This document shows, piece by piece, positions 40,581 through 49,785 of a stretch of 64,000 nucleotides of DNA (position 1 is the first letter of the stretch; every line of letters starts with the position of its first letter). This DNA comes from Brevundimonas alba (GTDB lineage Bacteria > Pseudomonadota > Alphaproteobacteria > Caulobacterales > Caulobacteraceae), in the NCBI RefSeq assembly GCF_011927945.1, contig NZ_JAATJM010000002.1, forward strand, positions 434,001 to 498,000, in the 5' to 3' direction. Position numbers and translations under genes: made by a program. The notes under the pieces are model-generated. The model made no database searches. It worked only from the letters and a program-made list of their open reading frames with translations, and was not told the DNA's origin.

Positions 40581-41570
40581 TCAGGTCAGCAGCTGGATGG
40601 CCGCCTGGACCAGCTGGGTGGTCGGATCGACCTGATAGACGTAGCCGTCGTTGTACCGGTACCAGCTGTCCGCGGTGTCGACGTACTGGTCCCGATAGGC
40701 ATAGGGCACGTTGTAGACGTCATAGCCGGCGGGCATCTGCTGACCCACGTTGATCGGCTGGCCCGTCAGAAGGGCGACGACCTGCGTGATCGCCTGCGTT
40801 CGCGGATCGACTCCGTACAGCGCTCCATTGGCGTAGCGGTAGTCGTAGGGGTCATTCAGCCCGTAATAGCTGGTGTAGTACTGCGGGACCGGCTGATACG
40901 AATACTGGGTCGGCCATACCGCGCCGGGGGCCAGGGCGCCGCCCAGCACGGGCAGCCACCCCATCACCGAGCCGCCACGGTCGACCCGGTACAGGTAGCC
41001 GTCGTCATAGCGGTATTGTTCGTCGGTATTGCGCCGGGCCCAGAGGTAGTCGTAGCGGGCGCGGGCGATCTGACGCGCTTGTCCCGGCGGCAAGCAACCG
41101 TTGCCCTTTTTGGCCAGCCCCGGCGGGCAGCCGGTGACCAGTCCCCGGTCCGGCTCGATCCGGAACACGGTGATTGGGCTGCGGTCATCGCGGCGATCGA
41201 CGGTCCTTACGACCTCCCGCTCGATGCGAACCGGGCCGCGGTCCTCGCGTCTATGGTCATCGCGTCTGCGGTCGTCGTTGCGCCGTTCAGCGACGCGGGC
41301 TTCCACCCGCGCGACCGGGGCGATGACCGCGCGAGCCTCGCCGCCGCGTCCGCGCGCGCCGTTGTCGTCGTGTCCGCGGCCGCGACCGTTTCCGCCGCCA
41401 CCAGAGCGGTCGGGTCCGCGATCCTCGTTCCGCGCAGCCTGTCGGCCACCGCCATGGTCGTCCTTGGCATGGTCTCCGCCGTGCCCGCGGCCATGGTCCT
41501 GCGCCAGCGCAATCTGGGGAGCCGACAGCGCGACGATCAGGGCGGCCGCGGCGGGAATGATCTTGTTCAT
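40581..41570 (-). CDS. Exported His/Arg/Gly-rich protein with repeated YRY-VDP motifs
   Basis: Unrecognised protein of 329 residues. Signal peptide (MNKIIPAAAALIVALSAPQIALA), then a long low-complexity region rich in His, Asp, Arg and Gly (about 25-120), a RcnB/DUF-like central part with CPPGLAKKGNGCLPPGQ (two Cys), and three related C-terminal repeats: YRYDDGYLYRVD, YRYANGALYGVDPRTQAI and YRYNDGYVYQVDPTTQLV. The His/Asp stretch suggests metal or acid-stress contact but this is inference. ATG 41570 has GAGG at good spacing. Confidence 0.75.
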   Translation of the reverse strand: MNKIIPAAAALIVALSAPQIALAQDHGRGHGGDHAKDDHGGGRQAARNEDRGPDRSGGGGNGRGRGHDDNGARGRGGEARAVIAPVARVEARVAERRNDDRRRDDHRREDRGPVRIEREVVRTVDRRDDRSPITVFRIEPDRGLVTGCPPGLAKKGNGCLPPGQARQIARARYDYLWARRNTDEQYRYDDGYLYRVDRGGSVMGWLPVLGGALAPGAVWPTQYSYQPVPQYYTSYYGLNDPYDYRYANGALYGVDPRTQAITQVVALLTGQPINVGQQMPAGYDVYNVPYAYRDQYVDTADSWYRYNDGYVYQVDPTTQLVQAAIQLLT

Positions 41571-41632
41571 CGGAAGCCTCACTTTCGAGGCTGTTTCAAC
41601 GTCCGGAACCCGACACTGTTCCGGGAGCGGGG

Positions 41633-42037
41633 TCAGCCCTGCTGCACGAAGGGGCTGTCGACGCGGGTGTCGCGGCTGAGCAGACGGGCCACCGCAGCTC
41701 CGAATGTGGAGAAGCTCAGCGGCTTGGCGAGGCTGTCGTCCGCCCCGAACAAACGCGCCGTCTTCAGCAGGTCGTCTGCACCGCCGCGGCCGCCGGAGGA
41801 GATGGCGAGGATCTTCACAGAGGGATATCGCCGACGCAGTTCGATGATCGTCTCCAGCCCGTCCATATTGGGCATCAGCATGTCCAGGACGACCAGATCC
41901 GCCCGCGTGACTTCCAGCACCTTGAGCGCCTCGACCCCGTCCCCTGCGTGCACGACGGTATGCCCGTCCGCGCTCAGCAGCTCGCCCGCTATCAGCTGAA
42001 TGGTGGGATCGTCGTCGACGATTACGATGTTGGCCAT
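41633..42037 (-). CDS. Stand-alone response regulator receiver protein
   Basis: 134 residues, a single CheY-like receiver domain: acidic pair in IVDDDP, phosphoacceptor Asp in LVVLDMLMPNMDG (about residue 53), and the conserved Lys in DDSLAKPLSF. No output domain. The ATG at 42037 is preferred to an upstream TTG that would add 11 residues, though no good ribosome-binding site is seen at either. It lies immediately downstream of the hybrid kinase and probably exchanges phosphate with it. Confidence 0.9.
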   Translation of the reverse strand: MANIVIVDDDPTIQLIAGELLSADGHTVVHAGDGVEALKVLEVTRADLVVLDMLMPNMDGLETIIELRRRYPSVKILAISSGGRGGADDLLKTARLFGADDSLAKPLSFSTFGAAVARLLSRDTRVDSPFVQQG

Positions 42038-42085
42038 AAGGGTTACCGGTTCTGACGTCGTATCAATCAAGCAAACTGGGGGGTC

Positions 42086-45000
42086 TCAAGCCGCGCGGAC
42101 AGCAGGCGTGGGCAGGTCGTCGAAGTTGACCGGCCGGCTGTACACATAGCCTTGTATCATATGCACGCCGGCGGTTCGCAGGAACTTGACCTGATCGTGA
42201 TGTTCGACGCCTTCGCACACGATCTGCATGCCCAGCGACCGCCCGACGGAGATAACCGCGTGGATGATCGCGGCGGAGGCGGTGTCGTCAAGGCACCGCT
42301 CCACGAAGCTGCGGTCGATCTTGAGCGTCGAGAAGCGCAGCTCACGCAGCGCATGCAGACTGGTGTAGCCTGCGCCGAAATCATCGAGCGCCACCCCGAC
42401 CCCCAGCTCTGCCAAGCGCGTGATCGTCGGCCGCGCCTGTTCGATGTCGAGGATGGCGGTCTCCGTCACCTCGACCTCGAGACGGTCCAGCGGGAAGCCA
42501 TTCCGGGCGCCGGCCGCGCGGACCCGGTCGGCGAACTCCGGCTTCTGGAACTCGCCGGCGGACGCGTTGATCGATAGCCGGACATCGGGCCGTTGGCCCA
42601 CTACCTGCATCGCCCGATCCAGCACGAAGTCGGTCAGGATCTCGATGACGCCCGCGCCCTCCAGCTCGGGGACGAAGACGTCGGGCCGCTTGATCTCGCC
42701 CGATGCGGTCGTCCAGCGGATCAGGGCTTCCACCTTGCCCGCGAACTCGCCGGTGCGGTCCATCATCGGCTGATATACGAGATCGAGTTCGCCGCCGGCG
42801 ATCGCGGCGCGCAGGTCTTCCCCGGCGTCGACAGTGTTTTCGGCCGGGGCCGCCTCTGATTGCGGTTCCCGCAAGGCGCTGATGGTGCGCAGCAGCAGCG
42901 AGCCCAGCTGCTCCGGCGCGCCGGGGACGAGGGCGCCGGCCCGGGCGGACGCCTCGATGGCGCTCGCCGCTTCCGCCACGGCGCGCGCGCCGAGGCTCAG
43001 GCTCATCGACTTCAGGGCATGTGCGGCGCGGGCGACGTCGTCCGCGTTTCCGGTGTTCCAGGCCTCGGAAAGCTCCGCCAGCCGTTGCGGAGCATGCTCT
43101 TCGTAGAGCGCCTTCACGCGCATCACGAAGTCCGCCTTGCCGGTCGCGGCCATGCGCTCGAGATCGGCGGCGACGGCGGGGTCGAACAGATCGTCCGCAG
43201 CCGCCTTTGCCTGCACAGGCGTCGCGCCCACGACCCCGTCTGCAATGGCCTCGCTCACCTCGTCGGCCGTCGTCATATACTGCGGGCAGTGCTCGCGCAG
43301 CGGGTGCGTCAGGTCCTTCAGGGTGAAGGGTTTGTGGATCACGCCATCCATGTCGGCCGCGCGCCATGCGTCGGCCGCGGTGCCGATCACATGCGCCGTC
43401 AGGGCCAGGATCACCGCCCGCGGCCGACCCTCCGCCCGCTCTTCCTCGCGGATACGCACCGTCGCCTCGAACCCGTCGAGAACGGGCATGGAGCCGTCCA
43501 TCAGCACAACGTCGAACGTCTCCCGCCGCAGCGCCTCGACCGCCTGCAGACCGTCCTCAGCGAAGGCGACATCCACGCCGAGCTGCTCCAGCGCCTGCGC
43601 CGCCACCTCGCGGTTGACCTCCGAATCGTCGACCACCAGCACCCGCGCGCCGGGGAAGCGCACCATCGTTCCGGCCACGTGAGCGGGCCCGGTCTGCACC
43701 GGCGCCTCGCCGGCCAGCATCCGCGTCAGCGCCTGGATCAGTTCGGCCCGGCGCAGCGGGACAGGGAGGACCCAGCCCTCGCCGTCGCTCGCCATTCCGG
43801 CGACCGACAGCACAACGCCCTGCGCGCCCGTCGAGACGAGAGTCGCGCTCGCCCGACCCGGCTCAGCGATCGCCACGCCGAGCGCGTCCGCATAGAGCCG
43901 GATCGCCTCCGCCGTCTGGGCTCCCGGTCCGCCGATGGCGATACCCCAGTCCGGCGCGAAGGCGGGCAGGGCGGGCGCGTCTCCGGCAGCCTGCATCGGC
44001 GCAACGAAGCCGAAGCTCGATCCCACGCCTTCCGTGCTCGCCAACTTCCACTCGCCGCCCATGGTCCGCACCAGCCGGTCGCAGATGGCGAGCCCCAGCC
44101 CCGTGCCGCCGTGTTTGCGCGTCGTGCTCTGGTCCGCCTGAGAGAAGGCCTCGAACAGCTTGGGCAGCTTGTCCGCGGGAATGCCGGGGCCGGTATCGAC
44201 GATGCTGAACGCGATCTCGCCTTCGCCCGCCGGCTCGATGCGGATCAGGACCCCGCCCGTCTCGGTGAATTTGATCGCGTTATTGACCAGATTGCTGATC
44301 ACCTGCCGCAGCCGCGTCGGGTCGGCCCGGACCGCGCTGATGCGGGGATCGACATAGACGGCGATATCCAGCGACTTCTCGGCCGCCCGCTCGGCGAACA
44401 GGGTGGCCACGTCCTCGGCCAGTTCCGACAGATCGACGTCGAGCAGTTCCAGCTCCAGCTTGCCCGCCTCGATCTTCGAGAAGTCGAGGATGTCGTTGAT
44501 GATCGAGATCAGCGACTGGCCCGACTTGGCGATCACATGCGCCTGCCGCCGCTGCCGGGCCGTCAGGTCCGAGTTGGCCAGCAGTTCGCTCAGCGCGAGA
44601 ATGCCGTTCATCGGCGTGCGGATTTCGTGGCTCATCACCGCGAGGAAGTCGGACTTGGCGGCGTTGGCCGACTCGGCCGCCAGCTTGGCGACGTTCAGCT
44701 CCGACGTGCGCTCCGCCACCTGTGTCTCCAGCCCGGCGACGTGATCGGCGATGCGCGCGTCGCGCTCCCGCAGCCCGCCCAGCATGGCCTTGAGCCCCTC
44801 GACCAGATCCCCGACCTCGCCATCCGCCTGCACGTCGGGATCGGCCGAGAAATCCTCCGCGTCCCGCACGTCGTTGGCGAAGGCCGCGAGCCGCACGATC
44901 GGCTCACTGATCCGCCGCGCCAGCCGCAGGGCGATCAGCAAGCCGGCGAGGGCCGCGATAACCGAACCCAGAAGCGCCACGAGCACGGACCCCAGGACAC

Positions 45001-45487
45001 GGTCCCTGAGGCCCGGCGTCTTGGCCAGAAGGGTGATCTGTCCGACCGTTTCGCCCTGACTGACCACGGGCGCCGTGACGTGCAGGGTGCCGGTCGTCAG
45101 CACGGACCAGACGGAGGGGTGCTCGCCGTATGTCACCTTGGCGTCCGACGTCAGCCGCACCCCGCCGCCGGTCTCGGCCAGCAGGCGGCCGTCCGCGGTC
45201 TCGATCCGGCCGTAGGTCACAGTCGGCATCTGGGCGATGGCGCGCAGGGCGTTGAAGGCTTCTCCCGGCTGCCCTTCCCGAACCGATCCGGACGCCAGCG
45301 AGCCGATCACCTTGGCCGTCTGGGTCAGCCGGTCAGTCTCCAGGGCCGTCTGGCGGCGCGCATCGGTCCAGCCCATCAGGGGGGCCGTGACGACGCAGGT
45401 CGTGGCCAGGGCGGCGAGCACCAGGCCGACCAGTTTGCGGCGTATTGAGCCGCCTTTTCTGCGGGACGTGTCAGCCACCAACCACAT
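42086..45487 (-). CDS. Hybrid sensor kinase fused to HPt and EAL domains
   Basis: 1133 residues with an unusual chain of domains: membrane helix (about 18-40), periplasmic sensor, second helix (about 166-190), HAMP, HisKA with phosphoacceptor His near 283 in [10 protein letters not shown], HATPase ([19 protein letters not shown]), a degenerate receiver-like segment, a true receiver (Asp near 660 in VVLMDGSMP), an HPt (His near 820 in AAHALKSMS), and an EAL domain (about 895-1125). The EAL keeps VEALIRW, the [24 protein letters not shown] and CEGVEHHDQ motifs, so c-di-GMP phosphodiesterase activity is plausible. It probably links a periplasmic signal to phosphorelay and c-di-GMP breakdown. Confidence 0.9.
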   Translation of the reverse strand: MWLVADTSRRKGGSIRRKLVGLVLAALATTCVVTAPLMGWTDARRQTALETDRLTQTAKVIGSLASGSVREGQPGEAFNALRAIAQMPTVTYGRIETADGRLLAETGGGVRLTSDAKVTYGEHPSVWSVLTTGTLHVTAPVVSQGETVGQITLLAKTPGLRDRVLGSVLVALLGSVIAALAGLLIALRLARRISEPIVRLAAFANDVRDAEDFSADPDVQADGEVGDLVEGLKAMLGGLRERDARIADHVAGLETQVAERTSELNVAKLAAESANAAKSDFLAVMSHEIRTPMNGILALSELLANSDLTARQRRQAHVIAKSGQSLISIINDILDFSKIEAGKLELELLDVDLSELAEDVATLFAERAAEKSLDIAVYVDPRISAVRADPTRLRQVISNLVNNAIKFTETGGVLIRIEPAGEGEIAFSIVDTGPGIPADKLPKLFEAFSQADQSTTRKHGGTGLGLAICDRLVRTMGGEWKLASTEGVGSSFGFVAPMQAAGDAPALPAFAPDWGIAIGGPGAQTAEAIRLYADALGVAIAEPGRASATLVSTGAQGVVLSVAGMASDGEGWVLPVPLRRAELIQALTRMLAGEAPVQTGPAHVAGTMVRFPGARVLVVDDSEVNREVAAQALEQLGVDVAFAEDGLQAVEALRRETFDVVLMDGSMPVLDGFEATVRIREEERAEGRPRAVILALTAHVIGTAADAWRAADMDGVIHKPFTLKDLTHPLREHCPQYMTTADEVSEAIADGVVGATPVQAKAAADDLFDPAVAADLERMAATGKADFVMRVKALYEEHAPQRLAELSEAWNTGNADDVARAAHALKSMSLSLGARAVAEAASAIEASARAGALVPGAPEQLGSLLLRTISALREPQSEAAPAENTVDAGEDLRAAIAGGELDLVYQPMMDRTGEFAGKVEALIRWTTASGEIKRPDVFVPELEGAGVIEILTDFVLDRAMQVVGQRPDVRLSINASAGEFQKPEFADRVRAAGARNGFPLDRLEVEVTETAILDIEQARPTITRLAELGVGVALDDFGAGYTSLHALRELRFSTLKIDRSFVERCLDDTASAAIIHAVISVGRSLGMQIVCEGVEHHDQVKFLRTAGVHMIQGYVYSRPVNFDDLPTPAVRAA

Positions 45488-45605
45488 CACCCGAAACCCG
45501 GAAAACTCTCAACCTATACTGTCCCTTAATGACTCCCGGCTTAACAAGGGCAGGTGTCGGGGGACATGGCGGGGGTTCCGGACGAACTCTCCATTGGAGG
45601 TCCCG

Positions 45606-46037
45606 GTGAGTGGTTTCTTTTACGTCCTGGAGGACGAGGCGCGGATTCTGTTCGTCGACGACGATCCGATCCTCCGCGCCTTCGCGCAGGTGAACCTTGC
45701 GGCGCCGACGACGCAGGTCGATCTGGCGCAGGACGGGGCCGAGGCGCTGCGGATGCTTGCTGGCGGCCGCTACGATCTGGTTCTGCTCGATCTGGAAATG
45801 CCCGGCCTCGACGGCTTCGAGACGCTTTCGCGTATTCGCGCCGATCCGAAACTCAAAGACACAACGGTCATCGTTCAGACCGGCCGCGAGGATGTCGAGG
45901 CGATCGACCGCTGCTTCCATCTCGGCGCGACGTCCTTCGTGCAGAAGCCGCTGAACTGGCGTCTGCTCGCCTATCAGATCCGCTACGTCCTGCGCGCCGA
46001 ACGGGGTCTCCCCGGCGTGCGGCCGGCGGCGGCATGA
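45606..46037 (+). CDS. Stand-alone response regulator
   Basis: 143 residues, single receiver domain: acidic triad in LFVDDDPILRAF, phosphoacceptor Asp in LVLLDLEMPGLDGF (about residue 61) and Lys in SFVQKPLNWRLL. GTG 45606 has GGAGG five bases upstream, which decides the start although the frame is open further upstream. A short N-terminal extension (SGFFYVLEDEA) precedes the receiver. Divergent from the hybrid kinase, so a pathway partner is likely; the gene after it is a small membrane protein. Confidence 0.88.
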   Translation: MSGFFYVLEDEARILFVDDDPILRAFAQVNLAAPTTQVDLAQDGAEALRMLAGGRYDLVLLDLEMPGLDGFETLSRIRADPKLKDTTVIVQTGREDVEAIDRCFHLGATSFVQKPLNWRLLAYQIRYVLRAERGLPGVRPAAA

Positions 46038-46065
46038 CACACAGGCTCATCAGCGGGAGGAAATG

Positions 46066-46479
46066 ATGGCCATCGAAGCGGAAGTGCTGGCGGACCGGCA
46101 CGAGAAGGAGACGATCCTGACCGACCGTCGGGGCTCACCCGATCGTCGCGGCCGCGACCGCCGCAAACCGGGCAGCCGGATCAACCAGCACGCGCCGATG
46201 AAGTCACCGCTGCTCCGCGTCGGTCTCAGCGGTTTCGGGGTCATGGTCACCGTGGTGTTGATCACCCTGATCTACAGCGAGGTCGCCGACATCGCCCTGC
46301 CGTACGTGACCCTGGCCTTCGAGGCGTCAGCACTGGCCGTCTCGATCATTGTCGTCGCGCTCGGATGTCTGGAGCAGCGGCTGACCGAGATTCGGCTGGA
46401 ACTGATGATGATGAACGGCGGGCGGCGTCAGAGCGAGGATCGTCGCCGCGGTTCCCGGCGCGGCGACGGCGCCCAATAA
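46066..46479 (+). CDS. Small two-span membrane protein with DRR-rich ends
   Basis: Unrecognised, 137 residues. GGGAGG five bases upstream supports ATG 46066 (an ATG at 46063 is too close). N-terminus is charged with repeated Asp-Arg-Arg motifs (LTDRRGSPDRRGRDRR), then two hydrophobic helices (about 50-70 and 78-100), then a cytoplasmic-type tail with EDRRRGSRRGD. It follows the receiver gene by 28 bases and is probably co-transcribed with it. Function unknown. Confidence 0.72.
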   Translation: MAIEAEVLADRHEKETILTDRRGSPDRRGRDRRKPGSRINQHAPMKSPLLRVGLSGFGVMVTVVLITLIYSEVADIALPYVTLAFEASALAVSIIVVALGCLEQRLTEIRLELMMMNGGRRQSEDRRRGSRRGDGAQ

Positions 46480-46525
46480 ACCCTGTGCACCGGACGGCGG
46501 GTGACGCCGCCCGGGCCGCGGTTCC

Positions 46526-47794
46526 CTAGTCGACCAGACGCGAACCCCCGGCGCGCGGCCCGACCCCGCGGGGCACCGGCACATCGCTGACGTCGTAGTT
46601 TGCGTTGATGAACAGCGAGGGCGAACCCTTCAGCTGCAGTTGCTTGGCGACGATCACGGTCCAGGCGCTGTCCCGCGCGATATCCGACCGGCCTTCGACG
46701 ATCAGGGTCGCGGCGGGAACGTAGATGACGCCGAGCAGGCTCTCCACATGGTCGGCCGAGATGAAGAAGTTGCTGACGTTGTCGCGCGTCGCGCCCATGA
46801 CGATGCCCGCATAGGCCCCGGACTTGCGTCCGTTCAGCGAGACCTTCGCCTGTTCCTTGAAGTCGAAGCTGGAGCCGCGGTCGAAGAACAGGACCACGTC
46901 GTCGCCTTCCAGCCGGGCTTCGCCCTCCACGACCAGCCGGCCGCCAAGGAAGAAATGTTCGCCGCGGTCGAGGATCAGCCGCGCCGTCCCCGACGCCTGA
47001 ATGCCCCCGCAGTGCTTGCCGGCGGCGATGTAGTGCGTTCCGGACGAGACCATGACGGGCCGGAGCAGGTCCGCAGCCGTGCACAGGAGCCGCCCCGTCT
47101 GGCTAAGATCCATGGTCGCGAACGGATCGGTGATCTGGGCCGCGCCGGTGCCGGGCGAGGGGCTGATGGACCCTTGCGCCGAGGTCACGCTCTGAACCGC
47201 CGAGGCGGCGATGCTGCCGCCCTCGACGATGATGTCACGGTTCGAGTGGACCATACACGCCGGCGCGTTCATGCGCCCGGTGTCCTTCACGTTCAGCACC
47301 TTCGAACCCGACGCGCCGGTCACCAGCACGCACAGTGGCACCATGCCCATCGACGTCGCCGTGGATCGTGCATTGATCTTCCAGCCGCCCGGCGGCAGCA
47401 GATTGCCGAAGAAGGACGGCCGGTTCGCCGCAAGGGTTACCTGAATTGCGCGCTGCCCCTGCACATCGACGATGTCGTAGGACGGGGTCACCGTCGGCGC
47501 CTGGGCCCACTCCTGCAGATGCGACTGCACATAGGCGCGCGCCCGCTCCTTGGCGTTCGAGCCGTCGGTCGCCAGACCGAGATCGCTGGCCGCGGCCAAG
47601 GCGGCGCTGTCGGCGATATCCTGCAGCTGGACGTGCGTGGACTGGACGTTGGTCAGATCGACCGCACCGGCTCCGAGCATGACCACGCCGGGCAGCACGA
47701 GGGCCGCCTTGAGGGCGATCCCGCCCCGGTCATCCCGTCCGAATCTGCCCAGTTGCCTGAGCAGGGACGCGGCCAAACTCGTAGTCCCAAGCAC
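46526..47794 (-). CDS. TadG-like pilus assembly-related protein
   Basis: 422 residues from GTG 47794, which has GGGGG five bases upstream; a TTG at 47821 would add nine residues. After a short basic N-terminus comes one hydrophobic segment with a class-III-like Gly entry (GGIALKAALVLPGVVMLGAGAVDL) and the TadE/TadG-type region VQLQDIADSAALAAASDLG. The rest is extracytoplasmic beta-rich sequence with two Cys-containing parts. Proteins of this kind are found with Flp/Tad pili, but no other tad genes are nearby, so the role is uncertain. Confidence 0.75.
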   Translation of the reverse strand: MLGTTSLAASLLRQLGRFGRDDRGGIALKAALVLPGVVMLGAGAVDLTNVQSTHVQLQDIADSAALAAASDLGLATDGSNAKERARAYVQSHLQEWAQAPTVTPSYDIVDVQGQRAIQVTLAANRPSFFGNLLPPGGWKINARSTATSMGMVPLCVLVTGASGSKVLNVKDTGRMNAPACMVHSNRDIIVEGGSIAASAVQSVTSAQGSISPSPGTGAAQITDPFATMDLSQTGRLLCTAADLLRPVMVSSGTHYIAAGKHCGGIQASGTARLILDRGEHFFLGGRLVVEGEARLEGDDVVLFFDRGSSFDFKEQAKVSLNGRKSGAYAGIVMGATRDNVSNFFISADHVESLLGVIYVPAATLIVEGRSDIARDSAWTVIVAKQLQLKGSPSLFINANYDVSDVPVPRGVGPRAGGSRLVD

Positions 47795-47821
47795 TGCTAC
47801 CCCCAGCGTTCCCGCTGACAA

Positions 47822-48076
47822 TCCCCCGGCAGGGCTGTCAACCTACACTGGCCGAAGTTAAGCGGACGTGAGTTTATTTATGTAGGGTGGCGGACACAGC
47901 CGTTTGCTGGCGAAACCTGTCCTGCATCCTTACGGACTGCTCAAAGGCCGACCAAAATCGATTCCAGAATAGCGCCGGGACAACGCGAGGGCCCCGCCAA
48001 TACGGCAAAGCCTCAAGGTTATGGCAAAGCTTGTCTTCGATTGGCCGTCTGTGACCGGAACCGTTGCGTCGCCCCG
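47822..48076. other. Gap between the TadG-like gene and tRNA-Ser
   Basis: 255 bases, less GC-rich than the surroundings, with an AT patch near 47870-47880. It must hold the promoter of the TadG-like gene and the tRNA 3' trailer on the minus strand. A TTGACA hexamer occurs on the minus strand at 47836-47841 with no matching -10. I see no convincing gene. Confidence 0.4.
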
Positions 48077-48166
48077 TGGCGGACAGGGTGGGATTCGAAC
48101 CCACGGTAGGCTCACACCTACGGCGGTTTTCAAGACCGCTGCCTTAAACCACTCGGCCACCTGTCC
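48077..48166 (-). tRNA. tRNA-Ser (anticodon TGA)
   Basis: 90 bases including an encoded CCA. The acceptor stem GGACAGG pairs with CCTGTCC, the D-arm starts GGCCGAGTGG, the anticodon loop reads CTTGAAA with TGA at 48130-48132 (minus strand), a long variable arm (GTAGGTGTGAGCCTAC) marks a class II tRNA, and the T-arm is GTGGGTTCGAATCCCAC. It reads UCA and probably other UCN codons. Confidence 0.98.
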
Positions 48167-48208
48167 GTGTCCCGCGAGCGGACCCGCCGCATAGCGCCAA
48201 ACGCCTCG

Positions 48209-48216
48209 TTAACCAA
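48209..48216. promoter_or_regulatory. CtrA half-site-like motif upstream of rlpA
   Basis: TTAACCAA matches seven of eight positions of the Caulobacter CtrA half-site TTAACCAT, 47 bases before the predicted rlpA ATG. Possible cell-cycle control of an envelope gene; motif match only. Confidence 0.3.
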
Positions 48217-48262
48217 AGCGGAAATGTCTGCCGTCATGTTCGACGCCATCAAGGGCGGGGCC

Positions 48263-49120
48263 ATGGCTGCGAAACTTCTCAAGGGACTCATCGTTGCCGG
48301 GCTGACGTCGCTGCTGGCGGCCTGCGCCGGCGGAGCCCGCCCGGACGTCGGTGGCCTCCCGGTCGTAACCGATCCCGCCCCGATCGTCTCCGGCACCATG
48401 CGCCCCTATCAGGTGCGCGGCCGCTGGTATCGGCCTGCGGAACAGCCGAACTACGACGAGACCGGCATGGCCTCCTGGTACGGCGACCAGTTCAACGGCC
48501 GGCCGACAGCCACCGGCGAGCGGTTCGACATGAACGCCCTGACGGCGGCCCACAAGACGCTCCCGCTGCCCGGTCTGGTCGAGGTGACCAACCTCGCCAA
48601 CGGCCGCCGCGTCGTGGTCCGCGTCAATGACCGCGGCCCGTTCGTCGATGGCCGCATCATCGACCTGTCGCGCGGCGCCGCCGACGCCTTGGACCTCCGC
48701 CGCGCCGGGGTTGGAGAGGTGAGGGTGCGTTATCTCGGCCCAGCACCGCGTCTCGGCGGCGGTCAGGTGCTTCAGTACGCCGAGGCGCCTGCGCGGCCGG
48801 AGTCGGGCCCGAGGCCCTATCAGCCGTCATCCCCGCCGCCTTCGCCCGCGTCTGCGGAACCCGTCCGCGTCGCTGATTCGCCGCCGCCGCCCGCGCTGGT
48901 GCGCTCAGGTGTCTGGGTGCAGGCGGGCCTGTGGGCCGACCCTCGTCAGGCTCGCCGCGCCGCCGACAACCTCGGCGGCAGCGCCACGGTCGAGGAGGCT
49001 TCGCCCGGTCAGTTCAGGGTCCTCGTCGGCCCTTGGCCGGACAATGGAACGGCCGAGCGCTCCCGCCGCGCTGTGGTCTCGCGAGGTTATCCCGAAGCGA
49101 CGACGATTTCAGGCGGCTAG
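48263..49120 (+). CDS. rlpA: RlpA-type septal lipoprotein with SPOR domain
   Basis: 285 residues: lipoprotein signal (lipobox LLAAC, Cys near 20), a double-psi beta-barrel (about 65-160; [18 protein letters not shown] and [17 protein letters not shown]), a Pro-rich linker, and a C-terminal SPOR domain (about 210-285; [21 protein letters not shown]) that binds denuded septal glycan. RlpA homologues cut glycan strands lacking stem peptides. ATGs at 48224 and 48239 are alternative starts; 48263 gives a compact lipoprotein signal. It precedes tmk. Confidence 0.9.
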   Translation: MAAKLLKGLIVAGLTSLLAACAGGARPDVGGLPVVTDPAPIVSGTMRPYQVRGRWYRPAEQPNYDETGMASWYGDQFNGRPTATGERFDMNALTAAHKTLPLPGLVEVTNLANGRRVVVRVNDRGPFVDGRIIDLSRGAADALDLRRAGVGEVRVRYLGPAPRLGGGQVLQYAEAPARPESGPRPYQPSSPPPSPASAEPVRVADSPPPPALVRSGVWVQAGLWADPRQARRAADNLGGSATVEEASPGQFRVLVGPWPDNGTAERSRRAVVSRGYPEATTISGG

Positions 49121-49158
49121 ACCCTTGCGAACCCGACCGGCGCCGCCATTGTGCGCCG

Positions 49159-49785
49159 GTGACCCAGGGCAGATTCATCACCTTCGAAGGCGGGGAGGGG
49201 ACCGGCAAGTCGACGCAGGTCGCCCGCCTGGTCGAACGCCTGCGTGCGCGTGATCTTGAGGTCGTCCAGACCCGCGAGCCCGGCGGCTCCGACGGCGCCG
49301 AGGATATCCGCAACATCGCCCTCAATGGCGACGCGGGCCGCTGGTCGCCGATGACCGAGACCCTGCTGATGTTCGCCGCCCGCTCCGACCATCTGGAGCG
49401 CACCATCCGCCCGGCGCTGGAGGCGGGCCGCTGGGTGGTCTGCGACCGCTTCGCCGATTCCAGCCGCGCCTATCAGGGCGCGGGCGGCGGTACGCCCGCC
49501 GCCTTCATCGAAAGCCTCGACGCCGCCATCGTCGGCGCCACCCAGCCGGACCTGACGCTGGTCTTCGACCTGCCCGTCGAGGTGGGTCTGGAGCGCGCCT
49601 TCGGCCGGGGCCTGTTCGAGACGCGGTTCGAGTCCAAGGGGCTGGAGTTCCACGAAAGACTGCGGGCCGGCTTCCGCGATGTCGCCGCCGCCCATCCGGA
49701 GCGCTGCGTCATCATCGACGCCGAGGGCGATCAGGACACGGTGGAGGCCCGCGTCTGGGCCGCCGTCGAGGGCCGGCTGCTGTGA
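49159..49785 (+). CDS. tmk: Thymidylate kinase
   Basis: Phosphorylates dTMP to dTDP. 208 residues from GTG 49159. P-loop FEGGEGTGKSTQ near the N-terminus, TREPGGSDGAE, the DR(F/Y) motif VCDRFADSSRAYQGAGGG, and FDLPVEVGLERA. It overlaps holB by four bases (GTGA), a conserved tmk-holB-tatD arrangement. Confidence 0.97.
   Translation: MTQGRFITFEGGEGTGKSTQVARLVERLRARDLEVVQTREPGGSDGAEDIRNIALNGDAGRWSPMTETLLMFAARSDHLERTIRPALEAGRWVVCDRFADSSRAYQGAGGGTPAAFIESLDAAIVGATQPDLTLVFDLPVEVGLERAFGRGLFETRFESKGLEFHERLRAGFRDVAAAHPERCVIIDAEGDQDTVEARVWAAVEGRLL

Noticed and set aside
42860..45448. 862-residue ORF opposite the hybrid kinase
   Set aside because: Shadow of the kinase frame in GC-rich DNA; His/Arg/Gly-rich with no domain.
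47874..48160. Minus-strand ORFs beginning inside the tRNA (e.g. [15 protein letters not shown]...)
   Set aside because: This peptide is the translation of the tRNA-Ser gene itself, a familiar artefact.
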